The notes under the pieces were generated by a model. The model searched no databases. It was not told the DNA's origin and saw only the letters and a program-made list of their open reading frames with translations. A DNA stretch of 44,996 bases from Candidatus Methanophaga sp. AG-394-G06 (GTDB lineage: Archaea; Halobacteriota; Syntropharchaeia; Alkanophagales; Methanospirareceae), in contig PRCZ01000008.1 in assembly GCA_009903405.1 (NCBI GenBank), positions 1 through 44,996 on the forward strand. Direction: 5' to 3'. The first letter of the stretch is position 1. The number at the start of each line of letters is the position of its first letter. A program made the position numbers and the translations under genes. Shown one piece after another: positions 14,678 through 22,486 of this stretch.

Positions 14678-16689
14678 CGCTCGTCCCTCCCCCCTTCGCC
14701 CTTTGCCTTTTGCCCTTTGCCTTCTCCCCTCTCTTTTTCTCCCTTCTCCTCTTTCCTCCCTTCTCCCTTCTCTTTTCTCCGCTCTATCCCCCTCTCTGCC
14801 TCCGGAATAGGCGGTGGAACAGGCTCACCCGAAATCTTCATCACTGCACCCACCTTAGACGGACAAACGTCATAGCAAATACCGCACTTTATGCATTTTG
14901 TCTGATCTATCACGTGTATCACGCGCTTATCGCCTTCTATCGCACCCTCGGGACAATTCTTCATGCAGAGCCGGCATGCAGTGCACTTATCGGGATCTAT
15001 ATAAAAAGAGATTAGGTCTTTACATACCAGTGCTGGGCATCTCCCATCTCGTATATGCGCTTCATATTCGTCGCTGAAATACCGTATGGTACTTAAAACC
15101 GGATTAGCGGCTGTGGTTCCCAAAGCACATAGTGATGCGCTCTTCATCACATCCGCTATCTCTTTAAGCAGTTCTATATCCCCCTCTCGGCCTTTACCGG
15201 CAACTATGCCATTCAGTATCTCACGCATACGCTTTAAGCCCTCACGACAGGGCACGCATTTGCCACACGATTCATTACAGAGGAAATCCACGAAGTACCG
15301 TGCTATATCCACGATACACGTGTCCTCGTCCATAACGATCATACCGCCAGAGCCCATCATCGAACCCAACTTCGTAAGTGCATCGAAATCAACAGGTGTG
15401 TCGAGATACTGTTCGGGAATCACTCCGCCTGATGGTCCTCCAGTTTGGACAGCTTTGAATTTCTTCCCTCCTCGTATCCCACCACCTATCTTATATATTA
15501 TGTCCCTCAGTGTGGTGCCCATGGGTACTTCCACTAAACCTGTATTGTTCACCTTGCCCACAAGCGAGAAGATCTTTGTCCCTTTGCTGCCTTCCGTTCC
15601 AATCGAGTTAAACCAATCGGCACCTTTTCTTATTATCAGTGGCACCGTTGCATAAGTCTCAACATTATTTAAACTGCTCGGCTTGTCCCAAATGCCACTG
15701 TCAGAGGTATGGGTATATTTAGGTCTCGGTTCGCCTACCTTCCCTTCTATCGCATTCATTAACGCACTCGATTCTCCAGATACAAAGGCGCCCGCACCTC
15801 TGTGCACCTTTACGTCGAACTCGAATCCCGAGCCCAAGATGTCTTTTCCAAGGAACCCGTATTCCCTCGCCTGTTCGAGAGCAATAGCAAGATTCTTCAC
15901 CGCTAGTGGATACTCCTGACGCACGTAAACGAAACCCTGCTGAGAGCCTATGGCGTATGCCGCGATTATTAAGCCCTCAAGAACCCTGTGTGGATTCCCT
16001 TCCATAATTGATCGGTCCATATATGCACCGGGATCGCCTTCATCGCAGTTGACGATTACATATTTGGGCTTGCCCGTGGCATTTCGTGTAGACTCCCATT
16101 TCCTACCTGCGGGAAAGCCACCACCGCCACGACCACGTAAATTCGCACTTTTCACTTCTTCTAGCACTTCTTCTGGCGTCATCTCGTGCAATACCTTGGC
16201 TAATGCTTGGTATCCACCAAGAGCGATGTAATCATCAATATTTGCCGGATCAACCCATAAGTTACCGCTAAAAACAACTCGAGTTTGGTATTTGTAGAAT
16301 GGGATTTCATGTTCATGGACAATTCGTTCTCCAGTGCTGGAGTCGTAGTAAAGCAACCGCTCAATAATTTCATTTTCCTTTATGGTCTTGGCGATAATTT
16401 CCGGAACATCTTCGGGCGTTACATTGAGGTAACATAGTTCTCCTGGATAAATAACAATTATTGGGCCTCGCTCACAAAATCCGTGACAGCCTGTTCTACG
16501 GACGCCCACATCTTCTGTTAAACCTTGTTTCTCCAACTCAGCCTGAATTGCCGCGGCGACCGCATCGCTGCCCGTGGCATGGCATGCCGTTCCTGAACAT
16601 ATTGTGATATAGGGCTTACTCAAGTCCCGTTTTGAGGTGATATTGGTTCTCAGTGCCTTCAATTCCTCTTTTGAGTTTATCCTTAGCAT
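14674..16689 (-). CDS. NuoF/HydB-like flavin-NAD(P) subunit
   Basis: A 671-aa protein with the HydB domain order. First is a thioredoxin-like [2Fe-2S] domain (C31, C36, C68, C72). The NuoF core carries the nucleotide/FMN loop GRGGGGFPAGRKWE near residue 190, an SLBB part (VEVPMGTTLRDIIYKIGGGI), and the cluster motif ESCGKCVPCREGLKRM. A 2x[4Fe-4S] ferredoxin follows (CTACRLCMKNCPEGA, CIKCGICYDVCPSKVG). In the family this subunit oxidises or reduces NAD(P)H at FMN and passes electrons by Fe-S clusters; it is the site of bifurcation in HydABC-type enzymes. The last 45 residues are an odd Lys/Glu/Gly/Arg-only tail encoded by a purine tract (14690-14790), perhaps a disordered tether or repeat expansion. 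ATG 16689 has GGAGGAAG just upstream. Confidence 0.92.
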   Translation of the reverse strand: MLRINSKEELKALRTNITSKRDLSKPYITICSGTACHATGSDAVAAAIQAELEKQGLTEDVGVRRTGCHGFCERGPIIVIYPGELCYLNVTPEDVPEIIAKTIKENEIIERLLYYDSSTGERIVHEHEIPFYKYQTRVVFSGNLWVDPANIDDYIALGGYQALAKVLHEMTPEEVLEEVKSANLRGRGGGGFPAGRKWESTRNATGKPKYVIVNCDEGDPGAYMDRSIMEGNPHRVLEGLIIAAYAIGSQQGFVYVRQEYPLAVKNLAIALEQAREYGFLGKDILGSGFEFDVKVHRGAGAFVSGESSALMNAIEGKVGEPRPKYTHTSDSGIWDKPSSLNNVETYATVPLIIRKGADWFNSIGTEGSKGTKIFSLVGKVNNTGLVEVPMGTTLRDIIYKIGGGIRGGKKFKAVQTGGPSGGVIPEQYLDTPVDFDALTKLGSMMGSGGMIVMDEDTCIVDIARYFVDFLCNESCGKCVPCREGLKRMREILNGIVAGKGREGDIELLKEIADVMKSASLCALGTTAANPVLSTIRYFSDEYEAHIRDGRCPALVCKDLISFYIDPDKCTACRLCMKNCPEGAIEGDKRVIHVIDQTKCIKCGICYDVCPSKVGAVMKISGEPVPPPIPEAERGIERRKEKGEGRKEEKGEKERGEGKGQKAKGEGGRDER

Positions 16690-16696
16690 TTCTTCC

Positions 16697-16717
16697 TCCT
16701 ACCTACCTACCTACCTA
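16697..16717 (-). repeat. Tetranucleotide microsatellite between nuoE and nuoF
   Basis: On the minus strand, (GTAG)4-like repeats run from the nuoE stop into the ribosome-binding site GGAGG of nuoF. Slippage would alter the nuoE-nuoF spacing but not the reading frame of either gene. Confidence 0.6.
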
Positions 16718-17176
16718 CTCATACGTTTCTAAAATCCCTTCTACCATTGCTGGCGTAATCTTGCCGTGATAAATACCATCTACCACTATCACCGGTCCCA
16801 TGGCACAACAACCAAGGCAATTTACTCGCTTCAAAGTAAACCGCATGTCAGGCGTTGTCTCCCCACCTTTTATCTTTAAATCCCCCTCTATTCGGTCCAG
16901 AATCTTCGGCGCACCTCGTACCTGGCAGGCAGTGCCAAGACAAACCTGTATTATATGTCGGCCTACCGGCTCCAGGCTCATCGCTTCATAAAAACTCGCT
17001 ATTCGGTATATCTGGCTTTTCGGAATCTGCATCCGCTCGCTTATTTGCGTTATCGCTTCCTTCGAGATCCAGTTGAATTCGCTCTGGATGTCCAGCAGCA
17101 ACTGAATTAAAACACCTTCTTCGCCTTTATAGCGCTCTATCATTTCATCCACTCTTTTCAGGTCTATTTCTACCAT
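16715..17176 (-). CDS. NuoE/HydC-like [2Fe-2S] subunit
   Basis: A 153-aa thioredoxin-fold ferredoxin of the NuoE/HydC family, full length. The N-terminal helical bundle (KRVDEMIERYKGEEGVLIQL then LDIQSEFNWISKEAI) precedes the four cluster ligands: CLGTACQVRGA (two Cys) and NCLGCCAMGPVIVV. In NADH-oxidising complexes this subunit carries cluster N1a and docks on NuoF. It is the first full-length gene of the minus-strand operon nuoE-nuoF-nuoG::frhB, with GGTGATGAGGG as ribosome-binding site. Lack of the other Nuo/Fpo subunits supports a small soluble enzyme, not complex I. Confidence 0.93.
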   Translation of the reverse strand: MVEIDLKRVDEMIERYKGEEGVLIQLLLDIQSEFNWISKEAITQISERMQIPKSQIYRIASFYEAMSLEPVGRHIIQVCLGTACQVRGAPKILDRIEGDLKIKGGETTPDMRFTLKRVNCLGCCAMGPVIVVDGIYHGKITPAMVEGILETYE

Positions 17177-17191
17177 TTTCCCTCATCACCT

Positions 17192-17329
17192 CTAATCCGC
17201 TGCTCTTTTTAGCCCTATGGGCGTCAGCATTTCTCTTCCATAAAGCTTCAAAGGCTTAATTGCCATCTCATCTGCTCCAAGCGACAAAATCAAATAATCA
17301 TCCGGCAAATTAGAAATCTTAAAATCCAT
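17192..17329 (-). CDS. Possible small protein leading the nuoEF-frhB operon
   Basis: A 45-codon frame on the minus strand starts at ATG 17329 (MDFKISNLPDDYLILSLGAD) and ends 15 nt before the nuoE ATG; its stop adjoins nuoE's ribosome-binding site. A GTG at 17362 with GGTGG close upstream would give 56 aa. The product is neutral and regular (MAIKPLKLYGREMLTPIGL), not low-complexity. I do not recognise it. Tight spacing to nuoE suggests translation coupling if it is real; conservation next to nuoE in related genomes would settle it. Confidence 0.35.
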   Translation of the reverse strand: MDFKISNLPDDYLILSLGADEMAIKPLKLYGREMLTPIGLKRAAD

Positions 17330-17507
17330 CCTTTCTTCCACCTCTCGCTGTATAATCTCCACTCCACCTAAAGAAGCTGAGCTTTATCATTACCGATGAA
17401 TTTATTTTGTAGATGGGCTTATAAATGTTGCGATTTTTTCAGGCTCTTTTGATCTAAGATTCTTAAATAAACAAATTATACCTTTGGGATAAAGAAGTGA
17501 TTCAAAG

Positions 17508-18506
17508 ATGAAACACGAACAAGAGATAGAGCAATTGAATTCGCAGGCACGTGCATACTCGTCCAAATTAAATGATACCTTAAACGAACTAAAACGCGTT
17601 ATTGTCGGTCAGGAACTAGTATTGAGTAAATTGCTGATCTGCCTTATCGCTGATGGGCATGTTCTTCTTGAAGGTGTGCCCGGTCTGGCAAAGACATTAA
17701 TGGTAAAGACGTTATCAGACACAGTATCAGCGCAATTCTGCCGTATTCAATTCACACCGGACCTGCTGCCTGCGGACATTACCGGAACGAAGATCTATGA
17801 CCACCGAACAGCGAGCTTTAGCACGCAAAAAGGCCCCATCTTCAATAATTTCATTCTCGCCGATGAGATAAACCGGGCACCACCAAAGGTGCAATCCGCT
17901 TTGTTGGAAGCCATGCAGGAGCGGCAGGTGAGCATACAGGGCGAAACGTTCATGCTAGATCGCCCGTTCCTGGTTCTGGCAACGCAAAACCCGATAGAGA
18001 CCGAGGGCACATACAAACTACCGGAAGCTCAAGTTGATAGATTCTCGTTTAAGCTGCTTGTTGACTACCCGACGAAGGACGAGGAGAAGGCAATAATCCA
18101 GCGGAATACGCAGGGTATTGTGCTAGCACCCGGTAAAGTCCTTACTGCTGGGGATATAATCGAAATGCAACAGTTTAATCAAAAGATTTATGCCGATGAG
18201 AAGATAGAGGGATATGTTACAGAACTTGTAGATGCAACGAGGTATCCTGAGAATTATACGCTGGGGAGGGATATAAATGATCTGATCGAGTACGGGGCTT
18301 CGCCAAGAGCGTCTATATGGGCTATTCTTAGCGGCAAAGCGCACGCATTACTAAATGGCCGTGGCTATGTTATCCCTGAAGATATTAAAGCGGTCGTGCA
18401 TGATGTGCTCAGGCATCGAATAATTCTGACCTATGAAGCCGATGCAGAGGGCATTACTTCTGACCATATTATTGATATGCTTGTTGCGAATATCAAGGCG
18501 CCGTGA
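17508..18506 (+). CDS. MoxR-family AAA+ ATPase
   Basis: A 332-aa MoxR-type ATPase. Walker A is GVPGLAKT (56-63); Walker B and the following helix read LADEINRAPPKVQSALLEAM; sensor 1 lies in LVLATQNPIETEGTYKLPEA, and the C-terminal lid domain is present (SPRASIWAILSGKAHALLNG). MoxR ATPases act as chaperones that help assemble or insert cofactors into partner complexes, usually beside a DUF58/von Willebrand A protein. No such partner is adjacent: upstream is the divergent nuoEF operon and downstream is pheS after a repeat-bearing gap. A maturation role for a neighbouring metalloenzyme is speculation. An AGTGATT ribosome-binding site and a TTAAATAAA promoter-like element precede the ATG. Confidence 0.92.
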   Translation: MKHEQEIEQLNSQARAYSSKLNDTLNELKRVIVGQELVLSKLLICLIADGHVLLEGVPGLAKTLMVKTLSDTVSAQFCRIQFTPDLLPADITGTKIYDHRTASFSTQKGPIFNNFILADEINRAPPKVQSALLEAMQERQVSIQGETFMLDRPFLVLATQNPIETEGTYKLPEAQVDRFSFKLLVDYPTKDEEKAIIQRNTQGIVLAPGKVLTAGDIIEMQQFNQKIYADEKIEGYVTELVDATRYPENYTLGRDINDLIEYGASPRASIWAILSGKAHALLNGRGYVIPEDIKAVVHDVLRHRIILTYEADAEGITSDHIIDMLVANIKAP

Positions 18507-18643
18507 GCGAGTTAGTGAGTTTGTGAGTTAGCAAGAAAATAAGTTATTGACACCGATTAACGCAGATTAACACAGAAAAAAAGTAAATCCGTGTCCTAAA
18601 TTAAAGTTATAGGGAGAAGTTATACGTTATAAAATATACAACA
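18507..18643. repeat. Gap with GAGTTAGT repeats and an ATTAACACAG element
   Basis: Directly after the MoxR stop are imperfect GAGTTAGT / GAGTTTGT units (18509-18532). A degenerate member of the ATCTTGTGG family follows (ACCGATTAACGCAGATTAAC at 18552-18571, then ACAG). The tail (TTATAAAATAT near 18626) is a likely pheS promoter element close to the ATG, implying a short leader. Confidence 0.45.
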
Positions 18644-20224
18644 ATGAAAGCAGAACCAAAAGCGCTAACGGCATCTGAGAACAAGGTTTTGCGCGCTATC
18701 GCGGAGGAAAAGGAGGTCTGCAACCCGATCCGACTATCGGAAGAAACAGACATAAATGCAGATGCCGTGATGCAAACGGCATTCATGCTCGCTCAGGACG
18801 GGTTATGCGATATAAAAGAGACGCGCGAGGATTATTATCGGCTAACCGAAGAGGGGAAGACGTACGTCGAGCAAGGCTTGCCGGAAAAGAGAGCGCTTGC
18901 GTTCTTGATTGACAAGGGACGTGCAACAGTTGACGAACTCCAATCCTTTTTCGATGATGATAAGGAATCGAAGATAGCGATAAATTGGCTGTTGCGGAAC
19001 AAATGGACGAAAATCGATAAAATCGGCGACGAACGGCTATTAATGCCTATAATAACACTGGACGAGTTGTCGTCTGACGTTAACGAAGAGATACTGCGAA
19101 TTGTTAATGCTGGTGAAATCGAGAGGAAAGACTTGGCAGAAGTGGTCACAAAAGAATTCGGCGCAGTGGCAATAAATGACTCTTTGACGCTATTGAGTTC
19201 GCGGAATTTGTTAGAGTCCAACTCACGTGTAAATAGGGTAATGGCGATAACAGAAGCGGGCAGAGATACTTTAACACAGCTTACTCAAACACATACTAAA
19301 ACCTCTAAGGTTGGTATGAGCATCGTTGAGGAGATAACGCAGCTCACACCTGAGCTCATAAGAACTGGCTCATGGCGAGCTCAGAAATTCAAGACATACG
19401 ATGTGAATCTACCCTCAAAAGCAGTTTACCCTGCGAAGATACATCCATATCAGCGTATTTTAGATAGTATGAGACGGATTTTCACTGAGATGGGTTTCGT
19501 AGAGATAAAGGGCGAACTTGCTCAGAGCGCGTTTTGGAATTTCGATGCGTTATTTGTACCGCAGGACCATCCAGCGCGAGAGATGCAGGATACCTTCTAT
19601 CTGGCGAGAAGAAAGCCGATAGACGCACCCGAAGAATTGATACGGAATGTGAAGCAGATGCACGAGCATGGTGGCTCGTTAAATTCTACCGGCTGGGGTG
19701 GCAACTGGAAAAGCGAGTTAGGTGAGGAGATATTGCTGAGAACGCACACCACTGCTGTTACGTTGAAGTATCTGGCATCGCATCCCAAGCCGCCGGTGAA
19801 GGTCTTCTGCATTGACCGAGTTTATCGTCGTGAGACTATTGATCCAACGCACATACCGGAATTCGACCAGTTGGAGGGCATTGTCATGGACAAGGGCGTA
19901 ACATTCAGCCACTTGCTTGGCTATCTCGCAACATTCTACAATAAGATTGGGTTCCCCTCTATACGGTTCCGGCCGGGTTATTTCCCCTATACCGAGCCGT
20001 CAGTAGAGGTGGAGGTTTATATGCCAGAACGGGGTTGGATCGAGCTGGGTGGTGCGGGTATATTCCGAGAGGAGGTAACGAATCCCATAGGTGTGAAATA
20101 TCCGGTCTTGGCATGGGGGCTTGGTATTGGCCGATTAGCTATGCTTAGTTTGGGGCTGACCGATATACGCGATTTGTATCGCTCGGATATCGACTGGTTG
20201 AGGCGGACGAGGGTCGTTCGGTGA
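18644..20224 (+). CDS. pheS: Phenylalanyl-tRNA synthetase, alpha subunit
   Basis: A 526-aa archaeal-type PheS, the catalytic subunit of the (alpha-beta)2 class II synthetase that charges tRNA-Phe. The N-terminal 240 residues are winged-helix modules typical of archaeal and eukaryotic PheS (ASENKVLRAIAEEKEVCNPI; LIDKGRATVDELQSFF). The class II core follows: HPYQRILDSMRRIFTEMGFV, FWNFDALFVPQDHPAREMQD (motif region 2), and RFRPGYFPYTEPSVEVEVYM (motif 3 side), ending in GLGIGRLAMLSLGLTDIRDL. Full length. The pheT partner is not in the window, so the two subunits are unlinked here. A hairpin with T tracts follows the stop. Confidence 0.97.
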   Translation: MKAEPKALTASENKVLRAIAEEKEVCNPIRLSEETDINADAVMQTAFMLAQDGLCDIKETREDYYRLTEEGKTYVEQGLPEKRALAFLIDKGRATVDELQSFFDDDKESKIAINWLLRNKWTKIDKIGDERLLMPIITLDELSSDVNEEILRIVNAGEIERKDLAEVVTKEFGAVAINDSLTLLSSRNLLESNSRVNRVMAITEAGRDTLTQLTQTHTKTSKVGMSIVEEITQLTPELIRTGSWRAQKFKTYDVNLPSKAVYPAKIHPYQRILDSMRRIFTEMGFVEIKGELAQSAFWNFDALFVPQDHPAREMQDTFYLARRKPIDAPEELIRNVKQMHEHGGSLNSTGWGGNWKSELGEEILLRTHTTAVTLKYLASHPKPPVKVFCIDRVYRRETIDPTHIPEFDQLEGIVMDKGVTFSHLLGYLATFYNKIGFPSIRFRPGYFPYTEPSVEVEVYMPERGWIELGGAGIFREEVTNPIGVKYPVLAWGLGIGRLAMLSLGLTDIRDLYRSDIDWLRRTRVVR

Positions 20225-20308
20225 AGGGAGAAGGGAGATCCGTTTGACTTGCATCTTCACAACTTATAGTGAAAGTTGAGTGATATCAAAAGAACATGTT
20301 TTTTTGAT

Positions 20309-20335
20309 CAAACTTTTTTTGAAAAAAAAAGTTTG
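20309..20335 (+). terminator. Hairpin between pheS and archease
   Basis: CAAACTTTTTTT (20309-20320) and AAAAAAAGTTTG (about 20324-20335) form a 12-bp AT-rich stem in the gap between two convergent genes. Flanking T-rich sequence on either strand would suit bidirectional termination. A TTTGGTAAAGCTTT-family element follows at once. Confidence 0.5.
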
Positions 20336-20344
20336 CTGCGTAAG

Positions 20345-20391
20345 CCTTTTTCGGTAAAGCCTCTAAATTTTCTTTAGAAAAAGGGTTTTTA
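20345..20391 (+). repeat. Short hairpin repeat (TTTGGTAAAGCTTT family), diverged
   Basis: TTTTTCGGTAAAGCCTCTAA is followed by a hairpin TTTTCTTTAGAAAA and GGGTTTTT. This is the family layout with substitutions. It lies between the convergent pheS and archease genes and reaches the archease stop. Confidence 0.55.
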
Positions 20392-20814
20392 GACATCTAA
20401 AACGACTCTTGCCTTCCAAACCTCATTCTTCTTTATCTGCATCATGTTATATGTAACAGCTTTTATTATTATGCCTGATACATGCGTTGAAGGATCGTAT
20501 TTACCGCCTTTGCAAATACCGCATATACTAAAATTGGTTTCGTTCACGGCAATATCAAATTTTTTCATGACCAGCGATTCCGAGTCAAACAAAAAAATCA
20601 GCTCGTCCAGCCAATCGAACATCAAGCTCTGAAAGTCTTCGGCTTTTAGCTCTATCGCTCGTTCCACATCCGCTTCTATTTCGTCTACATCGGTCATGAG
20701 GCTGTACATAGCGATAGCGGCATTAGCATAAAGCTCCTCTAACGTGTCGCCATACACCTCAAATCCGACATCCGAGGGATGCTCAATATATTTTATTTTC
20801 TCTTCTCTGTTCAT
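20389..20814 (-). CDS. Archease (tRNA ligase RtcB activator)
   Basis: A 141-aa archease, which promotes guanylylation and turnover of the RNA ligase RtcB in tRNA splicing and RNA repair. Family landmarks are the start YIEHPSDVGFEVYGDTLEEL (metal-site His and Asp), LMFDWLDELIFLFDSESLVM, and the C-terminal GIIIKAVTYNMMQI followed by ARVVLDV. Full length. It lies 28 bp downstream of the phosphohexomutase gene on the same strand, so the two may be co-transcribed. RtcB itself is not in the window. Confidence 0.93.
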   Translation of the reverse strand: MNREEKIKYIEHPSDVGFEVYGDTLEELYANAAIAMYSLMTDVDEIEADVERAIELKAEDFQSLMFDWLDELIFLFDSESLVMKKFDIAVNETNFSICGICKGGKYDPSTHVSGIIIKAVTYNMMQIKKNEVWKARVVLDV

Positions 20815-20842
20815 TTCGGGGTCATGTTTTAGGTTTTATGGG

Positions 20843-22480
20843 TTAGGGATTTGGGACTCTTTGCATTATCGCTCTGACATAATCGTCCGCGTTTAGATCA
20901 ACGGTTTTGAACTCTGCGAATTTGCTCAATACATGCTCTTCTATCTTCCTGAGTCCCTCCTCATGTCGCGCCTCCATCCGTAGAATTATCACAGGCGATG
21001 TGTTCGAGTGGCGTACAAGTGCCCATCCGTTCTCCTTCACAAACTCTATCTTCACACCGTCTATATCATTACCTCTTTCGTCGGTCCTTCGTTTATATAG
21101 CTCAGGGTTAGTTGTAGCAAGCTCACGATAATAGTCCTCCACGGCATCGCAAACACGCCCTTTCTCTTCATCGCTCACTACAGGGATGCGTATCTCCGGC
21201 GTGTTCACGTATCTCTTCAAGAAGTCCTCAAGCAGTACATCCACCACTTTCACGTCGCTTTTAGTCTCTGATTCTTTGGCGGTAAGCAGTAAAAGCTCGG
21301 AAAATGCGAATACCGCATCGTCTGCACGATTATTCTTCGCGAAATACACATGGCCTGACATCTCACCGCCTGCAACCGCATTTAGCTCTTCCATCTTCGA
21401 TTTGATAAACGAAAAACCCGTTTTCCACTCGACTGGCACGCCCTCATTCTCCATGATTATCTCTCGTATCGCATCAGAGCATTTTGTATCGTAAACGATT
21501 TTTGCATGATGATGCTCCTTTAAGATATGCTTGCAGAGCAGAGCGAGGATCTGTTCACCGATTATCATCTTTCCAGTCGGTGATATTGCACCTGCTCGGT
21601 CACCGTCACAGTCAGAGGCCAGCCCAATATGCGCGTTTTTTCGCGCTACTTCGGCATGTAAATCATCTAGGAACCGCGGGATCGTTGGATCGGGCAGATG
21701 GTTAGGGAAATTGCCGTCCGGCTCGGAATAAAGCTCGAATACTTCGGCACCCAAATCACGGAATATCGGTGGTGCGATCACCCCGGTAGTTCCATTTCCG
21801 GCGTCATAAGCGATCCTTAAGCCGGTCAACGGCTTTCTTTTGGCCGCCGGTAGCTTTTCTACCTCTTGTTCCGCGATGGCAAGTGCGGCTCTTAAAGAAC
21901 TCTTGCCCGCAAGAGCGCCTAATGCCAGCTCTTCCCATCTCTCTCGGAGTACAACGTTCGCAACTATCATCGCATGATAATCCGGCAGTACGTCCACCAC
22001 TTCATGCTCACCTTTAACACTGCTTAAGTAAGGTCTAAATCCTTCTTCAAGCTGCTTCGCGGTTTGGTACATCTCCCTTATTTGGTCCTCCGTGGCGCTT
22101 TCTGTGCCAACACAGGGCTTGAATCCGTTCCATTCCTTGTCAAGGTGGCTGCCAGTGACTTCCACGCCGCCATCTGCATTGAATAGCCAGGTCGCGAAAT
22201 ACATGAGTGGTGTGGAGCTCACCTTTTCCGCAGGTGCTATGTCTATGACATAGACACCTCTGCTTATAAGCGCGTCTGCAAAGGCTGTTTTCAATCTCGG
22301 CGAGCTGTTTCTGACGTCCTTGCCTACAACCACTCTTAGCTCTTGCGGCTCTTTACCACGGTGCTTGCGCAGTAGCTCTACATATGCCAGCCCAGCCAGG
22401 GTGCAGAAGTCGCCACTGAGCTGGGAGTCTGCTATGCCTCTTATGTCGTTCGCACGATATGCGGTTTTATCTACTATCAT
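20843..22480 (-). CDS. Phosphohexomutase (PMM/PGM family)
   Basis: A 545-aa alpha-D-phosphohexomutase that interconverts hexose 1- and 6-phosphates for nucleotide-sugar synthesis. The four-domain family is visible: N-terminal YRANDIRGI; catalytic serine loop VTGSHLDKEWNGFKP (usually TxSHNPxxxNG); metal loop ASDCDGDRAGA (usually DGDxDR); sugar-binding loop GGEMSGH; phosphate-binding end VRHSNTSPVIILR. It is longer than the usual 450-460 aa because of an insert of roughly 60 residues before GLRIAYDAGNGTTGV, including an Ala/Leu-rich stretch. Asn-to-Leu and Asp-to-Cys changes in the two loops are unusual but leave Ser and the three metal-binding Asp. Whether glucose, mannose or glucosamine phosphate is the substrate cannot be told. 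It starts 7 nt downstream of the methyltransferase stop. Confidence 0.88.
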   Translation of the reverse strand: MIVDKTAYRANDIRGIADSQLSGDFCTLAGLAYVELLRKHRGKEPQELRVVVGKDVRNSSPRLKTAFADALISRGVYVIDIAPAEKVSSTPLMYFATWLFNADGGVEVTGSHLDKEWNGFKPCVGTESATEDQIREMYQTAKQLEEGFRPYLSSVKGEHEVVDVLPDYHAMIVANVVLRERWEELALGALAGKSSLRAALAIAEQEVEKLPAAKRKPLTGLRIAYDAGNGTTGVIAPPIFRDLGAEVFELYSEPDGNFPNHLPDPTIPRFLDDLHAEVARKNAHIGLASDCDGDRAGAISPTGKMIIGEQILALLCKHILKEHHHAKIVYDTKCSDAIREIIMENEGVPVEWKTGFSFIKSKMEELNAVAGGEMSGHVYFAKNNRADDAVFAFSELLLLTAKESETKSDVKVVDVLLEDFLKRYVNTPEIRIPVVSDEEKGRVCDAVEDYYRELATTNPELYKRRTDERGNDIDGVKIEFVKENGWALVRHSNTSPVIILRMEARHEEGLRKIEEHVLSKFAEFKTVDLNADDYVRAIMQRVPNP

Positions 22481-22486
22481 CTTTTT

